Assembly: GCA_019635775.1 (NCBI GenBank)
Contig: JAHBYU010000023.1
Span: 1 to 41,213, forward strand
Length of the DNA stretch: 41,213 nt
From: Rhizobiaceae bacterium
GTDB taxonomy: Bacteria; Pseudomonadota; Alphaproteobacteria; Rhizobiales; Rhizobiaceae
Reading direction: 5' to 3'
Shown here: positions 1 through 6,660 of the stretch, piece after piece
Layout: each line of letters begins with the position of its first letter
Numbering within the stretch: position 1 is the first letter of the stretch
The notes under the pieces: generated by a model
The model's input: the letters and a program-made list of their open reading frames with translations, nothing else
Databases searched by the model: none
What the model was told of the DNA's origin: nothing
Made by a program: the position numbers and the translations under genes

Positions 1-2
1 CG

Positions 3-242
3 TTGGCATTTCCGTCACAAAGCAAATGGCGCGATAGCAACCCTCTTAAGAGGTGGGCGCACAAGTCTCTTGAATCTGCTCTCCGTCGCGGCCTGACACA
101 GCGACAGCCCTGCGAGGTGTGCGGTGCGAGCGAAGTTGACGGTCACCACGACGACTATTCGCGTCCGATGGCCGTACGCTGGCTCTGCCGGAAACATCAC
201 AAGGCAGAACACGCACGCCTCAAGTGCGAGGTGTCGGGATGA
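3..242 (+). CDS. Zinc-finger/HNH-like phage-type protein, possibly 5'-partial
   Basis: Encodes 79 residues. A CEVCG pair (about residues 38-42), then GHHDDY, then WLCRKHHKAEH near the C-terminus form a Cys2/His-rich metal site. This is the layout of small phage and integrative-element zinc-finger proteins related to HNH domains, but the full HNH catalytic signature is not clear, so nuclease activity is not claimed. The only start seen is a TTG at the third base of the window, so the true start may lie outside. Its TGA overlaps the ATG of the next gene (ATGA at 239-242), so the two are probably translated together as part of the replication-type module that follows. Confidence 0.6.
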   Translation: MAFPSQSKWRDSNPLKRWAHKSLESALRRGLTQRQPCEVCGASEVDGHHDDYSRPMAVRWLCRKHHKAEHARLKCEVSG

Positions 243-511
243 CGGTACATTTGCCTCTGCCGACTTCCGAACACCTCGCCACGGCGAAAGCCGTCTCTTG
301 CCTCCGTGTGGCCGCTGGCGCTCTCGTGCAGAGCGTCTATTGGCTCGATGACGCCGGGCTGGAATGCCCATCCCTGGACCATTTGTCGTCCGACGCCACC
401 ACGCTTGTTGCACTGTGGAGTGGCAGACGGGTCGCAGGGTTTGAATCGGTCCCGGCCTATATCGCGGATGCTGCGACGGCATGGCGTCGTCAGAATGGGA
501 GATCTTATTGA
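239..511 (+). CDS. Hypothetical protein in accessory-element operon
   Basis: Encodes 90 residues, starting at the ATG that overlaps the upstream stop (ATGA). A GAGG at 228-231 is a usable ribosome binding site. A GTG at 224 would add five residues but lacks the overlap logic. I do not recognise a family. The protein is mixed alpha-helical with no signal peptide or membrane helix. It overlaps the start of the downstream AAA ATPase gene by about 30 bases in another frame, which fits tightly packed phage-type genes. Function unknown. Confidence 0.55.
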   Translation: MTVHLPLPTSEHLATAKAVSCLRVAAGALVQSVYWLDDAGLECPSLDHLSSDATTLVALWSGRRVAGFESVPAYIADAATAWRRQNGRSY

Positions 512-1521
512 CCAGCCCAACTGACGAACTGATTGCCGCTGACCTAATGCATGACGCGTATCGCAGTTGCATTAATCTGGGCCCAGACGGTCGCGACCTA
601 GACGCCGGCTCATCGCTCAGTATGACGGCTGCCCAGCTTCAGACAATGCAGTTCGATGAACTGCAATATGTGATCCCCGGATATGTGGCGGAAGGCGCAA
701 CACTGCTTGCGGGGAAACCGAAGCTCGGAAAGTCCTGGCTGGTTCTCGACTGGTGCATTTCCGTCGCTATCGGCGGCTATGCCATGGGTTCCCAAAAGTG
801 CAAACAGGGCGACGTTCTCTATGCCGCCCTGGAGGACAATACGCGCCGGCTACAGCGCCGAATGAAGCAGGTTATCCCCGCTGGTGACTCGTGGCCCGAG
901 CGGCTGACGTTCACCACCACAATGAAGCGGCCAGATGATGGCGGTATCGCCGCAATCAGGGATTGGGCGCGCTCCTGTTCCAATCCTCGGCTGGTGGTAA
1001 TTGATACGCTCGCCAAGGTCCGGCCGCCGGCAAAAAACAAGGATAACCCATACGAGGCAGACTATCGCGCCGTATCGCCGTTCCTTGCCCTCGCTGCTGA
1101 ACTTCACCTTGCCATTGTCATCGTCCACCACACCCGCAAGCAGGACGCGGACGACCCCTTAGACATGGTTTCCGGCACGACCGGCCTAACTGGCGGCGTG
1201 GATGCCGTCATGGTCCTCACCCGAGACGGACAGGGTACAATCCTGACCGGCAGGGGACGCGACATCGAGGATATCGAAAGCGCCGTGAAGCTCGATACCA
1301 GCGGACGTTGGAACCTTCTGGGTGACGCTGATGAGGTCCGCCGCAGCAGGGAAAGAAAGCTCATCCTCGAAGCCATGAAGGAGCTTGGAGAAGCCGGCCC
1401 CAAGGACGTGGCAGAGGCCACCGAGATGAAGACCGACAACGTCAAGTACCTCATGCGGAAGATGGTCCAGCAGAACGAATTGGAGAAGCTAGAGCATGGA
1501 CGATACCGCCTGCCTCAGTAG
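481..1521 (+). CDS. RepA-like AAA ATPase (plasmid/phage replicative helicase type)
   Basis: A 346-residue AAA_25/RepA-family ATPase, the RecA-fold class used as replicative helicases by small plasmids, phages and satellites. Visible features are a Walker A GKPKLGKS (residues 78-85), an acidic ALEDN after the next strand (about 116-120), a Walker B LVVIDT (171-176), the HHTRK sensor motif (216-220), a GTTGLTGGVD loop (232-241), and a C-terminal winged-helix-like segment (about 290-345). It sits third in a chain of overlapping genes, directly before a polypurine/polypyrimidine repeat tract that could be an origin; that link is inference. No strong Shine-Dalgarno sequence precedes the ATG, so translational coupling is likely. 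No primase domain is seen. Confidence 0.85.
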   Translation: MASSEWEILLTSPTDELIAADLMHDAYRSCINLGPDGRDLDAGSSLSMTAAQLQTMQFDELQYVIPGYVAEGATLLAGKPKLGKSWLVLDWCISVAIGGYAMGSQKCKQGDVLYAALEDNTRRLQRRMKQVIPAGDSWPERLTFTTTMKRPDDGGIAAIRDWARSCSNPRLVVIDTLAKVRPPAKNKDNPYEADYRAVSPFLALAAELHLAIVIVHHTRKQDADDPLDMVSGTTGLTGGVDAVMVLTRDGQGTILTGRGRDIEDIESAVKLDTSGRWNLLGDADEVRRSRERKLILEAMKELGEAGPKDVAEATEMKTDNVKYLMRKMVQQNELEKLEHGRYRLPQ

Positions 1522-1548
1522 CCCCGAGACGCCACTTAAAGCGGGTGT

Positions 1549-1716
1549 CCTTCCTTCCCTTCCTTCCCTCACTTCCCTCACTTTGTCCTGTCGAAAGGAA
1601 GCGAAGGAAGGGAAGGGAGGGGGGGGTAAATGTCCTCCCTTCCTTTGGAGCCAAAACCGGCAAGTTTGCCGCTTTCTCGGAAAGGTGCCCCCTTCCTTTG
1701 CCCCTTCCTTTCGGAA
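1549..1716. repeat. Polypyrimidine/polypurine tract with G runs and hairpins
   Basis: CTTCC/CCTTCC units recur from 1549 to about 1577 on the top strand, then switch to GGAAGG-type purines (1594-1626) and back to CCTTCC (1634-1646, 1690-1709). The purine part ends in G3-AA-G3-A-G8 (1610-1626), a potential G-quadruplex. GGAAGGGAGG at 1611-1620 is exactly complementary to 1634-1643 across a 13-nt loop. No convincing coding frame spans it. It lies just after the replicative ATPase gene, so a cis-acting role such as origin or expression control is possible but unproven. Confidence 0.6.
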
Positions 1717-1725
1717 GGCAAGTCG

Positions 1726-1890
1726 ATGAGCGCACCCTTGGACTATCAAAAGGCAAAGAGGGGCCGAAAGCCCCGACTCTCGATAGCAGATGAACGCGAA
1801 TGGCTGGACCGGGATGCCGCTGCCAGATGGCTCGCACGAAAGGCGAAGTTCAGAGCCATGGCTGCAAAACGCAGGAGGGCGCGGCAGTGA
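1726..1890 (+). CDS. Small basic hypothetical protein
   Basis: Encodes 54 residues from an ATG with GGAAGG 8 nt upstream (1712-1717). The product is very basic (KRGRKPRLS near residue 10; RRRARQ at the end) with an acidic helix-like centre (ADEREWLDRDAAARWLARK). This suggests a nucleic-acid-binding or regulatory peptide, but no family is recognised. A longer reading from 1630 would run through the repeat tract and is less likely. Its TGA overlaps the GTG of the following micro-gene (GTGA, 1887-1890). Confidence 0.5.
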   Translation: MSAPLDYQKAKRGRKPRLSIADEREWLDRDAAARWLARKAKFRAMAAKRRRARQ

Positions 1891-1955
1891 TCTACATCGC
1901 CTTCCTTTCCTCAATTGCCCTCGTCGTCCTCGCCATTGCAGGATCGCTGCCATGA
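1887..1955 (+). CDS. 22-residue single-helix membrane peptide
   Basis: A 22-codon reading frame starting at GTG, whose product is almost entirely one hydrophobic helix (IAFLSSIALVVLAIAG) ending in SLP. Support for translation is unusual for its size: a strong AGGAGGG lies at 1873-1879, 7 nt before the GTG; the start overlaps the upstream stop (GTGA); and its own stop overlaps the downstream ATG (ATGA, 1952-1955). It may be a membrane micro-protein, for example of lysis, toxin or regulatory type, or simply a coupling leader for the next gene. Function unknown. Confidence 0.5.
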   Translation: MIYIAFLSSIALVVLAIAGSLP

Positions 1956-2830
1956 CAGAAGCACCAAGGGAATCGGGAGATGGACAAACCTCTGGGAAAA
2001 GTTATTCTCAGCTTATGGGGGAGAGTAACGCTTATCTTACGATCACGTTGGACTTGGACGATCCGGTAGAGATTGGCGACTTTGCTTCTCTCTTTGCTGG
2101 GATCGGTGGTCAGTTTGATGATTACATTCGCGAGAACCATCCCGACCTAAAAGGTCGTGCACAAATGTATGTGAGGGAGGTTCGGCGCGGCTCAATTGTC
2201 GCCGACCTATTCCCCAACATTCCTGACCTAATCGAATATATGGACGATGCGTTGATCGTGCTGGCCTTCGGCGCTCTCTTCAGCAAACGAATCCGCGCGC
2301 TTATTGGCGGCCATCACTTACCGGATGCCAAGAAAAGCGACCTTCACGAAATAGGAAAGACCATTAGAGCCGTCGCGCACGATAGCGGTGGACAGATGCG
2401 TATCGAGTCCCTGAAGTTCCAACAGGGCGTCTGGGTCAACAACCTAGAAATCGAGATCGACACTCAGGAAGCCAGGGCTGCTGAAAAGACGATCGAGGAC
2501 CAGAAAAGGGCGCTGGATGTTGTCGCCTCGGTTGATTACGAGCGCGTTCTTATGACCTTCGAGCGCTCGCGCAAGTCGGACTCCACCGTGAACAAAGCAA
2601 CCGGTGAGTTGGTGGTAATCGCAGAAGTGAGCGACAAGCCAAAAGCCTTGATTTACGCTTCGGATCTAGCTGAGCAAAAAATCAAACACGAAATCCATGA
2701 GGCTGACGACAATATCTACAAAAAGGGCTTTGTCGTTGATGCGAACGCTCGCCTGAACAATGGACGTGTGGTCGCATACGCAGTAACGGCCGTGCATCAA
2801 GTCATCGACCTGCCGGACGATGACGCCTAG
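1952..2830 (+). CDS. Conserved-type hypothetical protein, 292 aa
   Basis: Start chosen at the ATG that overlaps the upstream micro-gene stop; AGGA at 1939-1942 is a modest ribosome binding site. The upstream in-frame extension to 1790 would overlap two other genes. The N-terminal half has an alpha/beta domain (YLTITLDLDD, then FASLFAGIGGQFDDYI, then VREVRRGSIVADLFP), then a hydrophobic helix (about residues 100-115), and a C-terminal half rich in charged beta-strands. The VREVRRGSIVADL type segment recurs in uncharacterised alphaproteobacterial proteins as far as I recall, but I cannot name a family. Possibly membrane-associated cargo of the element. Confidence 0.65.
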   Translation: MTEAPRESGDGQTSGKSYSQLMGESNAYLTITLDLDDPVEIGDFASLFAGIGGQFDDYIRENHPDLKGRAQMYVREVRRGSIVADLFPNIPDLIEYMDDALIVLAFGALFSKRIRALIGGHHLPDAKKSDLHEIGKTIRAVAHDSGGQMRIESLKFQQGVWVNNLEIEIDTQEARAAEKTIEDQKRALDVVASVDYERVLMTFERSRKSDSTVNKATGELVVIAEVSDKPKALIYASDLAEQKIKHEIHEADDNIYKKGFVVDANARLNNGRVVAYAVTAVHQVIDLPDDDA

Positions 2831-3152
2831 AGACGGATATCACTTCGCGCATGCCTGACTTTTGTCAGGCCATAAAAGGCCCTCGGGGAATTTTGCGACG
2901 CCGCAAAAGAGCGGTCCACGTCTTCCGCAAGTAGTTTCGAGACCAGTACGCGCGCACGCGCGAGGCCGTCAGACCTTTTATTTTTTAAGGCACGCGGCTC
3001 GCAAAACGCGAACTGTTGGCACGTAGCGAGACGTAGCGACACAGTAGAGAACAGCCTGAAACATATAACATAATCAAGTAGTTAGGCTGGTTCCCCCTCT
3101 AGTCTGTTGCAACAGAAACTGCTATGTTCCGATAAGTAAATCGGCGGAGCCA
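2831..3152. other. Gene-free stretch with hairpins and a tandem repeat
   Basis: No convincing gene is seen. It contains a perfect 7-bp hairpin GCCTGAC-TTTT-GTCAGGC (2853-2870), a second hairpin TTTTGCG-ACGC-CGCAAAA (2891-2908), an alternating CG run CGCGCGCACGCGCG (2949-2962), a T-rich run (2976-2986) and a tandem 10-mer ACGTAGCGAG/ACGTAGCGAC (3021-3040). The first hairpins may act as an mRNA end or attenuator for the 292-aa gene, but neither has a clean U-run. The right part carries the palindrome listed separately. Confidence 0.5.
3103..3116. promoter_or_regulatory. 14-bp perfect palindrome, candidate operator
   Basis: TCTGTTGCAACAGA is perfectly symmetrical and ends 36 nt before the first ATG of the ribbon-helix-helix-like micro-ORF. 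Its length and place fit an operator for a dimeric regulator; no binding evidence is available. Confidence 0.45.
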
Positions 3153-3251
3153 ATGATGCGTTTTTCGCAGTCGATGGATGAACAGATTCGTGTGCGCGTC
3201 TCGCAAGACGAGAAGGCGGCATTGCGTGCGCTCACTGAAAACTGCGGATGA
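3153..3251 (+). CDS. Ribbon-helix-helix-like micro-protein, 32 aa
   Basis: Tandem ATG codons at 3153 and 3156 follow GGCGGAG (3143-3149). The product contains DEQIRVRVSQDEKAALRALTEN, here read as one strand (QIRVRV) and one helix. This matches the first half of Arc/CopG-type ribbon-helix-helix DNA-binding domains; the second helix is missing, so it is either a truncated relic or a short leader peptide. The stop overlaps the next ATG (ATGA, 3248-3251). A 14-bp palindrome upstream could be the binding site of an intact relative. Confidence 0.4.
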   Translation: MMRFSQSMDEQIRVRVSQDEKAALRALTENCG

Positions 3252-3952
3252 ACAGCATGGCAAGAGCCGCAAAAAGACCCACGACGCCCAAGGCTGAAAA
3301 CGCTGATGCGGGCAATGTTATCCCTCTGCCCCCTCGCGGTGAGGTGACGGCAGAATATCAGCCTACGGAGGAAGAGGCCGCCGCTGTCGCGCGCTACAAG
3401 AAGCGCAAAGGCTCCCGCTCCATGCTCCCGCAGATGAAATGCGAGATGAAGCAAACGGGCGACAATACGTTTGATGCCGTCCTGGGTGTAGATCATCCCG
3501 ATAAGACCATTGCCTATCAGGTAATCGCGGACGCCCTGAACACAGGGGACATGCCGATAGTTTACGGATGGCTTCGAGAAGCAACTGGCCTTGGCATGAA
3601 GCCCAACGCCAAGATGGATATGGAGCAGGCGAACTATGGCATTGCCATCGCTGCGGGCATCAAACCGCGAGATACCGTGGAGATGATGCTGGCCCTGCAA
3701 ATGGCCGCCGTTCATATCGCAACGATGAAAGCCGCAACCGGGCTGTCGGCCTCTTCGTCTGTCAAAGGCATGGCCATCTACGAAGCAAGCCTCAACAAGC
3801 TGGGTCGGACATTCACGACGCAAATGGAAGCCCTGAAGCGCCACCGTAGCAAGGGCAACCAACGGATCGTCGTTGAACGCGTGAACGTCGCCAACGGCGG
3901 CCAGGCTATCGTTGGGGAGGTGCAACATGGCGGGAGGGGGGAGGAAAGGTGA
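3248..3952 (+). CDS. Conserved accessory-element hypothetical protein, 234 aa
   Basis: A soluble, mostly helical protein. It has a disordered, Pro-rich N-terminus (to about residue 55), a middle DHPDKTIAYQVIADAL segment, and a C-terminal helical domain with MMLALQMAAVHIATM and NKLGRTFTTQMEALKR. I recall similar proteins with an 'AAQMAA.H.A.M' helix and an 'NKL.RTF..Q.EALKR' ending paired with HGGxxxG-type proteins in rhizobial mobile DNA, exactly the pairing here, but their function is not known to me. Start overlaps the upstream micro-ORF (ATGA) and the stop overlaps the next GTG (GTGA, 3949-3952). Confidence 0.75.
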   Translation: MNSMARAAKRPTTPKAENADAGNVIPLPPRGEVTAEYQPTEEEAAAVARYKKRKGSRSMLPQMKCEMKQTGDNTFDAVLGVDHPDKTIAYQVIADALNTGDMPIVYGWLREATGLGMKPNAKMDMEQANYGIAIAAGIKPRDTVEMMLALQMAAVHIATMKAATGLSASSSVKGMAIYEASLNKLGRTFTTQMEALKRHRSKGNQRIVVERVNVANGGQAIVGEVQHGGRGEER

Positions 3953-4215
3953 AAAAAGAGCCGGTCAACCCCTTGCACCTTGCGAACGCCGCGCCGCGTT
4001 GTTCGGCAAAATCCAAACGCTCAGGAAAGGCATGCCGCAGCCCAGCCGTGAGAGGCAAGCGCGTGTGCAGAATGCACGGAGCAAGAGCCGGCGCACCTAC
4101 TGGTGTTGCCAATGGTCGATACAGGCACGGTCAATTCACATGTGAGGCGGTCAATAGACGGGCGGCTGTATCGGCCTTAATCCGACTTGCCCGGGTAACG
4201 GCTGCGGAGTTGTAA
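3949..4215 (+). CDS. HGxxxG-motif Cys/His small protein
   Basis: Encodes 88 residues. RCSAKSKRSGKACRSPAV, then VCRMHGARAGAPTGVANG, then YRHG is the recognisable pattern (C...C...CxxHG, Gly/Asn-rich turn, RHG) of small proteins often annotated as HGGXXXG-motif or phage-associated. The Cys/His spacing suggests a zinc knuckle and DNA contact; activity is unknown. The GTG start overlaps the upstream stop, so it is co-translated with the 234-aa protein. The gene ends 38 nt before the convergent ClpP-like gene; a T6 run (4221-4226) lies just after the stop. Confidence 0.7.
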   Translation: MKKEPVNPLHLANAAPRCSAKSKRSGKACRSPAVRGKRVCRMHGARAGAPTGVANGRYRHGQFTCEAVNRRAAVSALIRLARVTAAEL

Positions 4216-4253
4216 GAGCCTTTTTTCTAACAGGCCAAAACGCGAGCAAGGTT

Positions 4254-5942
4254 TCATTCGGCACCAAACAGCATCTCCAGGAACCCATCATTAGGTACTT
4301 GGACCGTTTTCTTTTTCGTGGGGAGCATTTCTAGGGGCGCGTTATCGAGTCCGATACGTCTTGCCGAGGCAATACCGCTATTTGCTGTTGTACGAAAAAC
4401 AATCGTCATCAGCGTGCAGGTCTGATCCTTCCGCTTGAAATTGAACCCTTGGCACGCAGCGTCGGCTGCACAGGCGATAATGCAATTTGGGTACGAATCT
4501 TTCCTCTTAGAATGCTCCTTGCCGATGACCTCCGCGTCGGCCTGAAAAACAAGGTTTGATTTCCGCAAGCGTCCGCGAGCCCCTTCTCTGACAAAGGCTA
4601 TCGCATCTTGCTCGGCGACGAGGAATTTTGCGTCTCCCTTGAGGAAGCAAGCTCGGTACTTCGTATTGTACGTGGCTGCCAGACAGTTGGGTCTTATCGA
4701 ACAAGCCTGCTGGCATTGCCCAGCAGAGATTCGCTGCAGCGGCATCTGTGGCAAGTCGTTGCCGATAGCATCGAAACCATCGGCCACAACGAATTGGTTT
4801 GGGTCGATGACGACTGCTGGCCAAGTCGCTGGAGGAATGGTTCCGGGAATAGAATCATCCGCGATGACCGGCCGGGCATCGATCTTGCTCGGCTTGAGCC
4901 AAACATCGAAGCGGTATTCGTCATCTTGAGCGTTGGGAAGACCTTGGAACGGGCTGAAGTTGTAATTGTACAGAACTGACATCAGTTCCGTCTTCGCGAC
5001 GTCCGCAACTGCTCTCGAAGCACGCTGTTGAGTGAAATCCATGAGTGAGTGGGAGGCCAGCCTGCAGTTCGGCGTATCCGGGCCAAAGTAAGCGACCTTG
5101 CCCACAGCGAGGCGCAAGACGTCAGACTTAATGCTGTCCAGAAGCCTGGTTCTCAGATTTTCTGCGACAGGAGACGATTGGCCACCGCAGGAATTGATGT
5201 AAACCCAAACAACAGGACGAGAGTCGCCTGGTATGTCAGCAATGGCGACTTTCCTATCAGCGGTAGAGACCGGGTGAAACTTTGGAACAACCGGCGGCTC
5301 GGGGACGGTTGAGCGGTTTGGAGCAATAGGGGCGTCTTGGACCAAAGTCGGTTTTGGTTCCGGCGAATTGGACGTGACCCGATACTCCGCCATCTCGCTT
5401 CCGGACAAATACCTCATATCGTTGGCTTCGTATCGAAACGACAGTTCTACTAGCGACGGATCGACCCCCATTTCCCGCATGTAAGCCATGATTTCAGCGG
5501 ATGTGCGCTGTACGTCCGACACCGCATCTTTTGCAGAAAGCCCATCATCGGCATACCAGGACTGGTGGACGCCTATTGACCCAGGTTCGGCCACTCTAAG
5601 CACCCCACCCATGAAGGCGAAAGCGCATGCTGACGCGCATTCAAGCCCCCTGACCTGAATGGTGTTTAAACCAAGGGACCGAATAAGGCGTCCTACCTCA
5701 AGCGCCTTGGAAATATTGCCGCCGGGTGAGTTGAAGGTAACCGCAGTTGCACCGTGGTTTGCCACCATTGACTTTAGCCTACCGACGTCGTCCGAATAAC
5801 CAAAGTCGCCCGAAACCAAAATAAGCCGTAAGCCATCGTTCATGGTCTCAGCAGTGAACTGGAGCTGAGCTATTGCCGCTGTACTGGATATGCATCCAGC
5901 GCACAGAACCGACGCATATAGAAACCTGATCGCCACTGGCAC
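4254..5942 (-). CDS. Exported ClpP-like protease domain fused to two PAN/apple domains
   Basis: A 562-residue exported protein. Residues 1-25 form a Sec signal (cleavage near AAIAQ). Residues 28-190 are a ClpP/SppA-like fold: NSPGG (71-75) as oxyanion loop, SAC with candidate nucleophile Ser104, and GVHQSWY with candidate His126. Residues 195-230 are a Pro-rich linker. Residues 235-395 are an unknown domain with Cys252 and Cys293. Two PAN/apple-like Cys clusters follow (Cys410, 414, 420, 432 and Cys487, 491, 497, 509). Periplasmic or surface proteolysis with carbohydrate or protein binding is a reasonable inference. The start is a GTG at 5942, with another GTG at 5936 possible. Confidence 0.75.
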   Translation of the reverse strand: MPVAIRFLYASVLCAGCISSTAAIAQLQFTAETMNDGLRLILVSGDFGYSDDVGRLKSMVANHGATAVTFNSPGGNISKALEVGRLIRSLGLNTIQVRGLECASACAFAFMGGVLRVAEPGSIGVHQSWYADDGLSAKDAVSDVQRTSAEIMAYMREMGVDPSLVELSFRYEANDMRYLSGSEMAEYRVTSNSPEPKPTLVQDAPIAPNRSTVPEPPVVPKFHPVSTADRKVAIADIPGDSRPVVWVYINSCGGQSSPVAENLRTRLLDSIKSDVLRLAVGKVAYFGPDTPNCRLASHSLMDFTQQRASRAVADVAKTELMSVLYNYNFSPFQGLPNAQDDEYRFDVWLKPSKIDARPVIADDSIPGTIPPATWPAVVIDPNQFVVADGFDAIGNDLPQMPLQRISAGQCQQACSIRPNCLAATYNTKYRACFLKGDAKFLVAEQDAIAFVREGARGRLRKSNLVFQADAEVIGKEHSKRKDSYPNCIIACAADAACQGFNFKRKDQTCTLMTIVFRTTANSGIASARRIGLDNAPLEMLPTKKKTVQVPNDGFLEMLFGAE

Positions 5943-6048
5943 CCCCGTGGCGATAGGCTAACCCCTAATTTGATCGATGTTCAAGCCGTATGCGGCCAAG
6001 GGCGGCCTTCGATTGAAGCGAAGCCCGCTCAGCGACATTTCGAGTGGC

Positions 6049-6183
6049 TTAGAACAGCCACCAGATCAATGTAATGAAAACCGCCATACCCAAAGCACCG
6101 CCGAGACAACCGAGCTTGGTGCCAAGCGGGTATGGCGAAACGTCATCTGGCTTCGGCGGATTCGTGAAGGCTGCGATCTCCAT
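6049..6183 (-). CDS. Small one-helix membrane protein, 44 aa
   Basis: A short minus-strand gene. It begins MEIAAFTNPPKPDDVSPYPLG and ends in a Gly-rich transmembrane helix (LGCLGGALGMAVFITLIWWLF) running right to the C-terminus. AAGAG lies about 10 nt upstream of the ATG. It is codirectional with the nuclease gene upstream (99-nt gap) and the ClpP/PAN gene downstream (106-nt gap), so all may be in one unit. Plus-strand frames here give no plausible protein. Function unknown. Confidence 0.5.
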   Translation of the reverse strand: MEIAAFTNPPKPDDVSPYPLGTKLGCLGGALGMAVFITLIWWLF

Positions 6184-6282
6184 TGACCAAACTCTTACGA
6201 CTCAGCCGGCTCAAGGCAAGGCCAGATGCGAGACGACAGCCCGCTTCGCTCTCCAAGGTTTTGTCTTCGGATTTGTCAACGT

Positions 6283-6660
6283 CTAGCTACACCACATTCG
6301 CTTGTATCCAGGTGTCCAAACCACGGCATAGCCTTCGTCGATCAGCGTCTGACCAGCGGTTTTGCCGTTCGATAAGCGGACGCGAACCAAAGGTCGGTCG
6401 GAGTTGTCAACTGCGAGCGAGTCCTCAATCTTGATGCCGGGCGATTTTACAAGCTGCTGAAGGCGCTTCTTCGCGTCCTGGCCGAGGCGCTTTTCCTGCT
6501 CGCATTTGGCGCGACCTATCTCCGGCGCATCGACGCCCGACACGAAAGGCTCTCCATCGCCAAGCAGCCGCATGTTTTGGCCATCGCACTTGATGGTGTC
6601 ACCATCGACGACACGAAGATCAGCGCAGGTGATGTACGCAACAGCAATCAAATCGATCAA
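6283..6660 (-). CDS. Staphylococcal-nuclease-like (thermonuclease) protein
   Basis: Encodes 125 residues of the SNase family, Ca2+-dependent phosphodiesterases acting on DNA or RNA. Visible motifs are RVVDGDTIKC (residues 16-25, metal-binding Asp21), MRLLG (30-34, Arg31), SGVDAPEI (41-48, Asp44), then RPLVRVRL (89-96) and LIDEGYAVVW (106-115). The short hydrophobic N-terminus (IDLIAVAYITC) is a weak export signal. The start is TTG, whose bases overlap the stop of the upstream exported gene (TTGA at 6660-6657 on the minus strand), so synthesis is probably coupled. The paired Cys residues suit a periplasmic enzyme. Confidence 0.8.
   Translation of the reverse strand: MIDLIAVAYITCADLRVVDGDTIKCDGQNMRLLGDGEPFVSGVDAPEIGRAKCEQEKRLGQDAKKRLQQLVKSPGIKIEDSLAVDNSDRPLVRVRLSNGKTAGQTLIDEGYAVVWTPGYKRMWCS

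Noticed and set aside
2949-2986. Rho-independent terminator from CG run and T-rich run
   Set aside because: The stem is made of alternating CG with almost no loop and lies 13 nt from the T-run.
3911-3965. Possible alternative start frames at the 234-aa/HGxxxG junction
   Set aside because: GTGA overlap and motif content fix the frame at GTG 3949.
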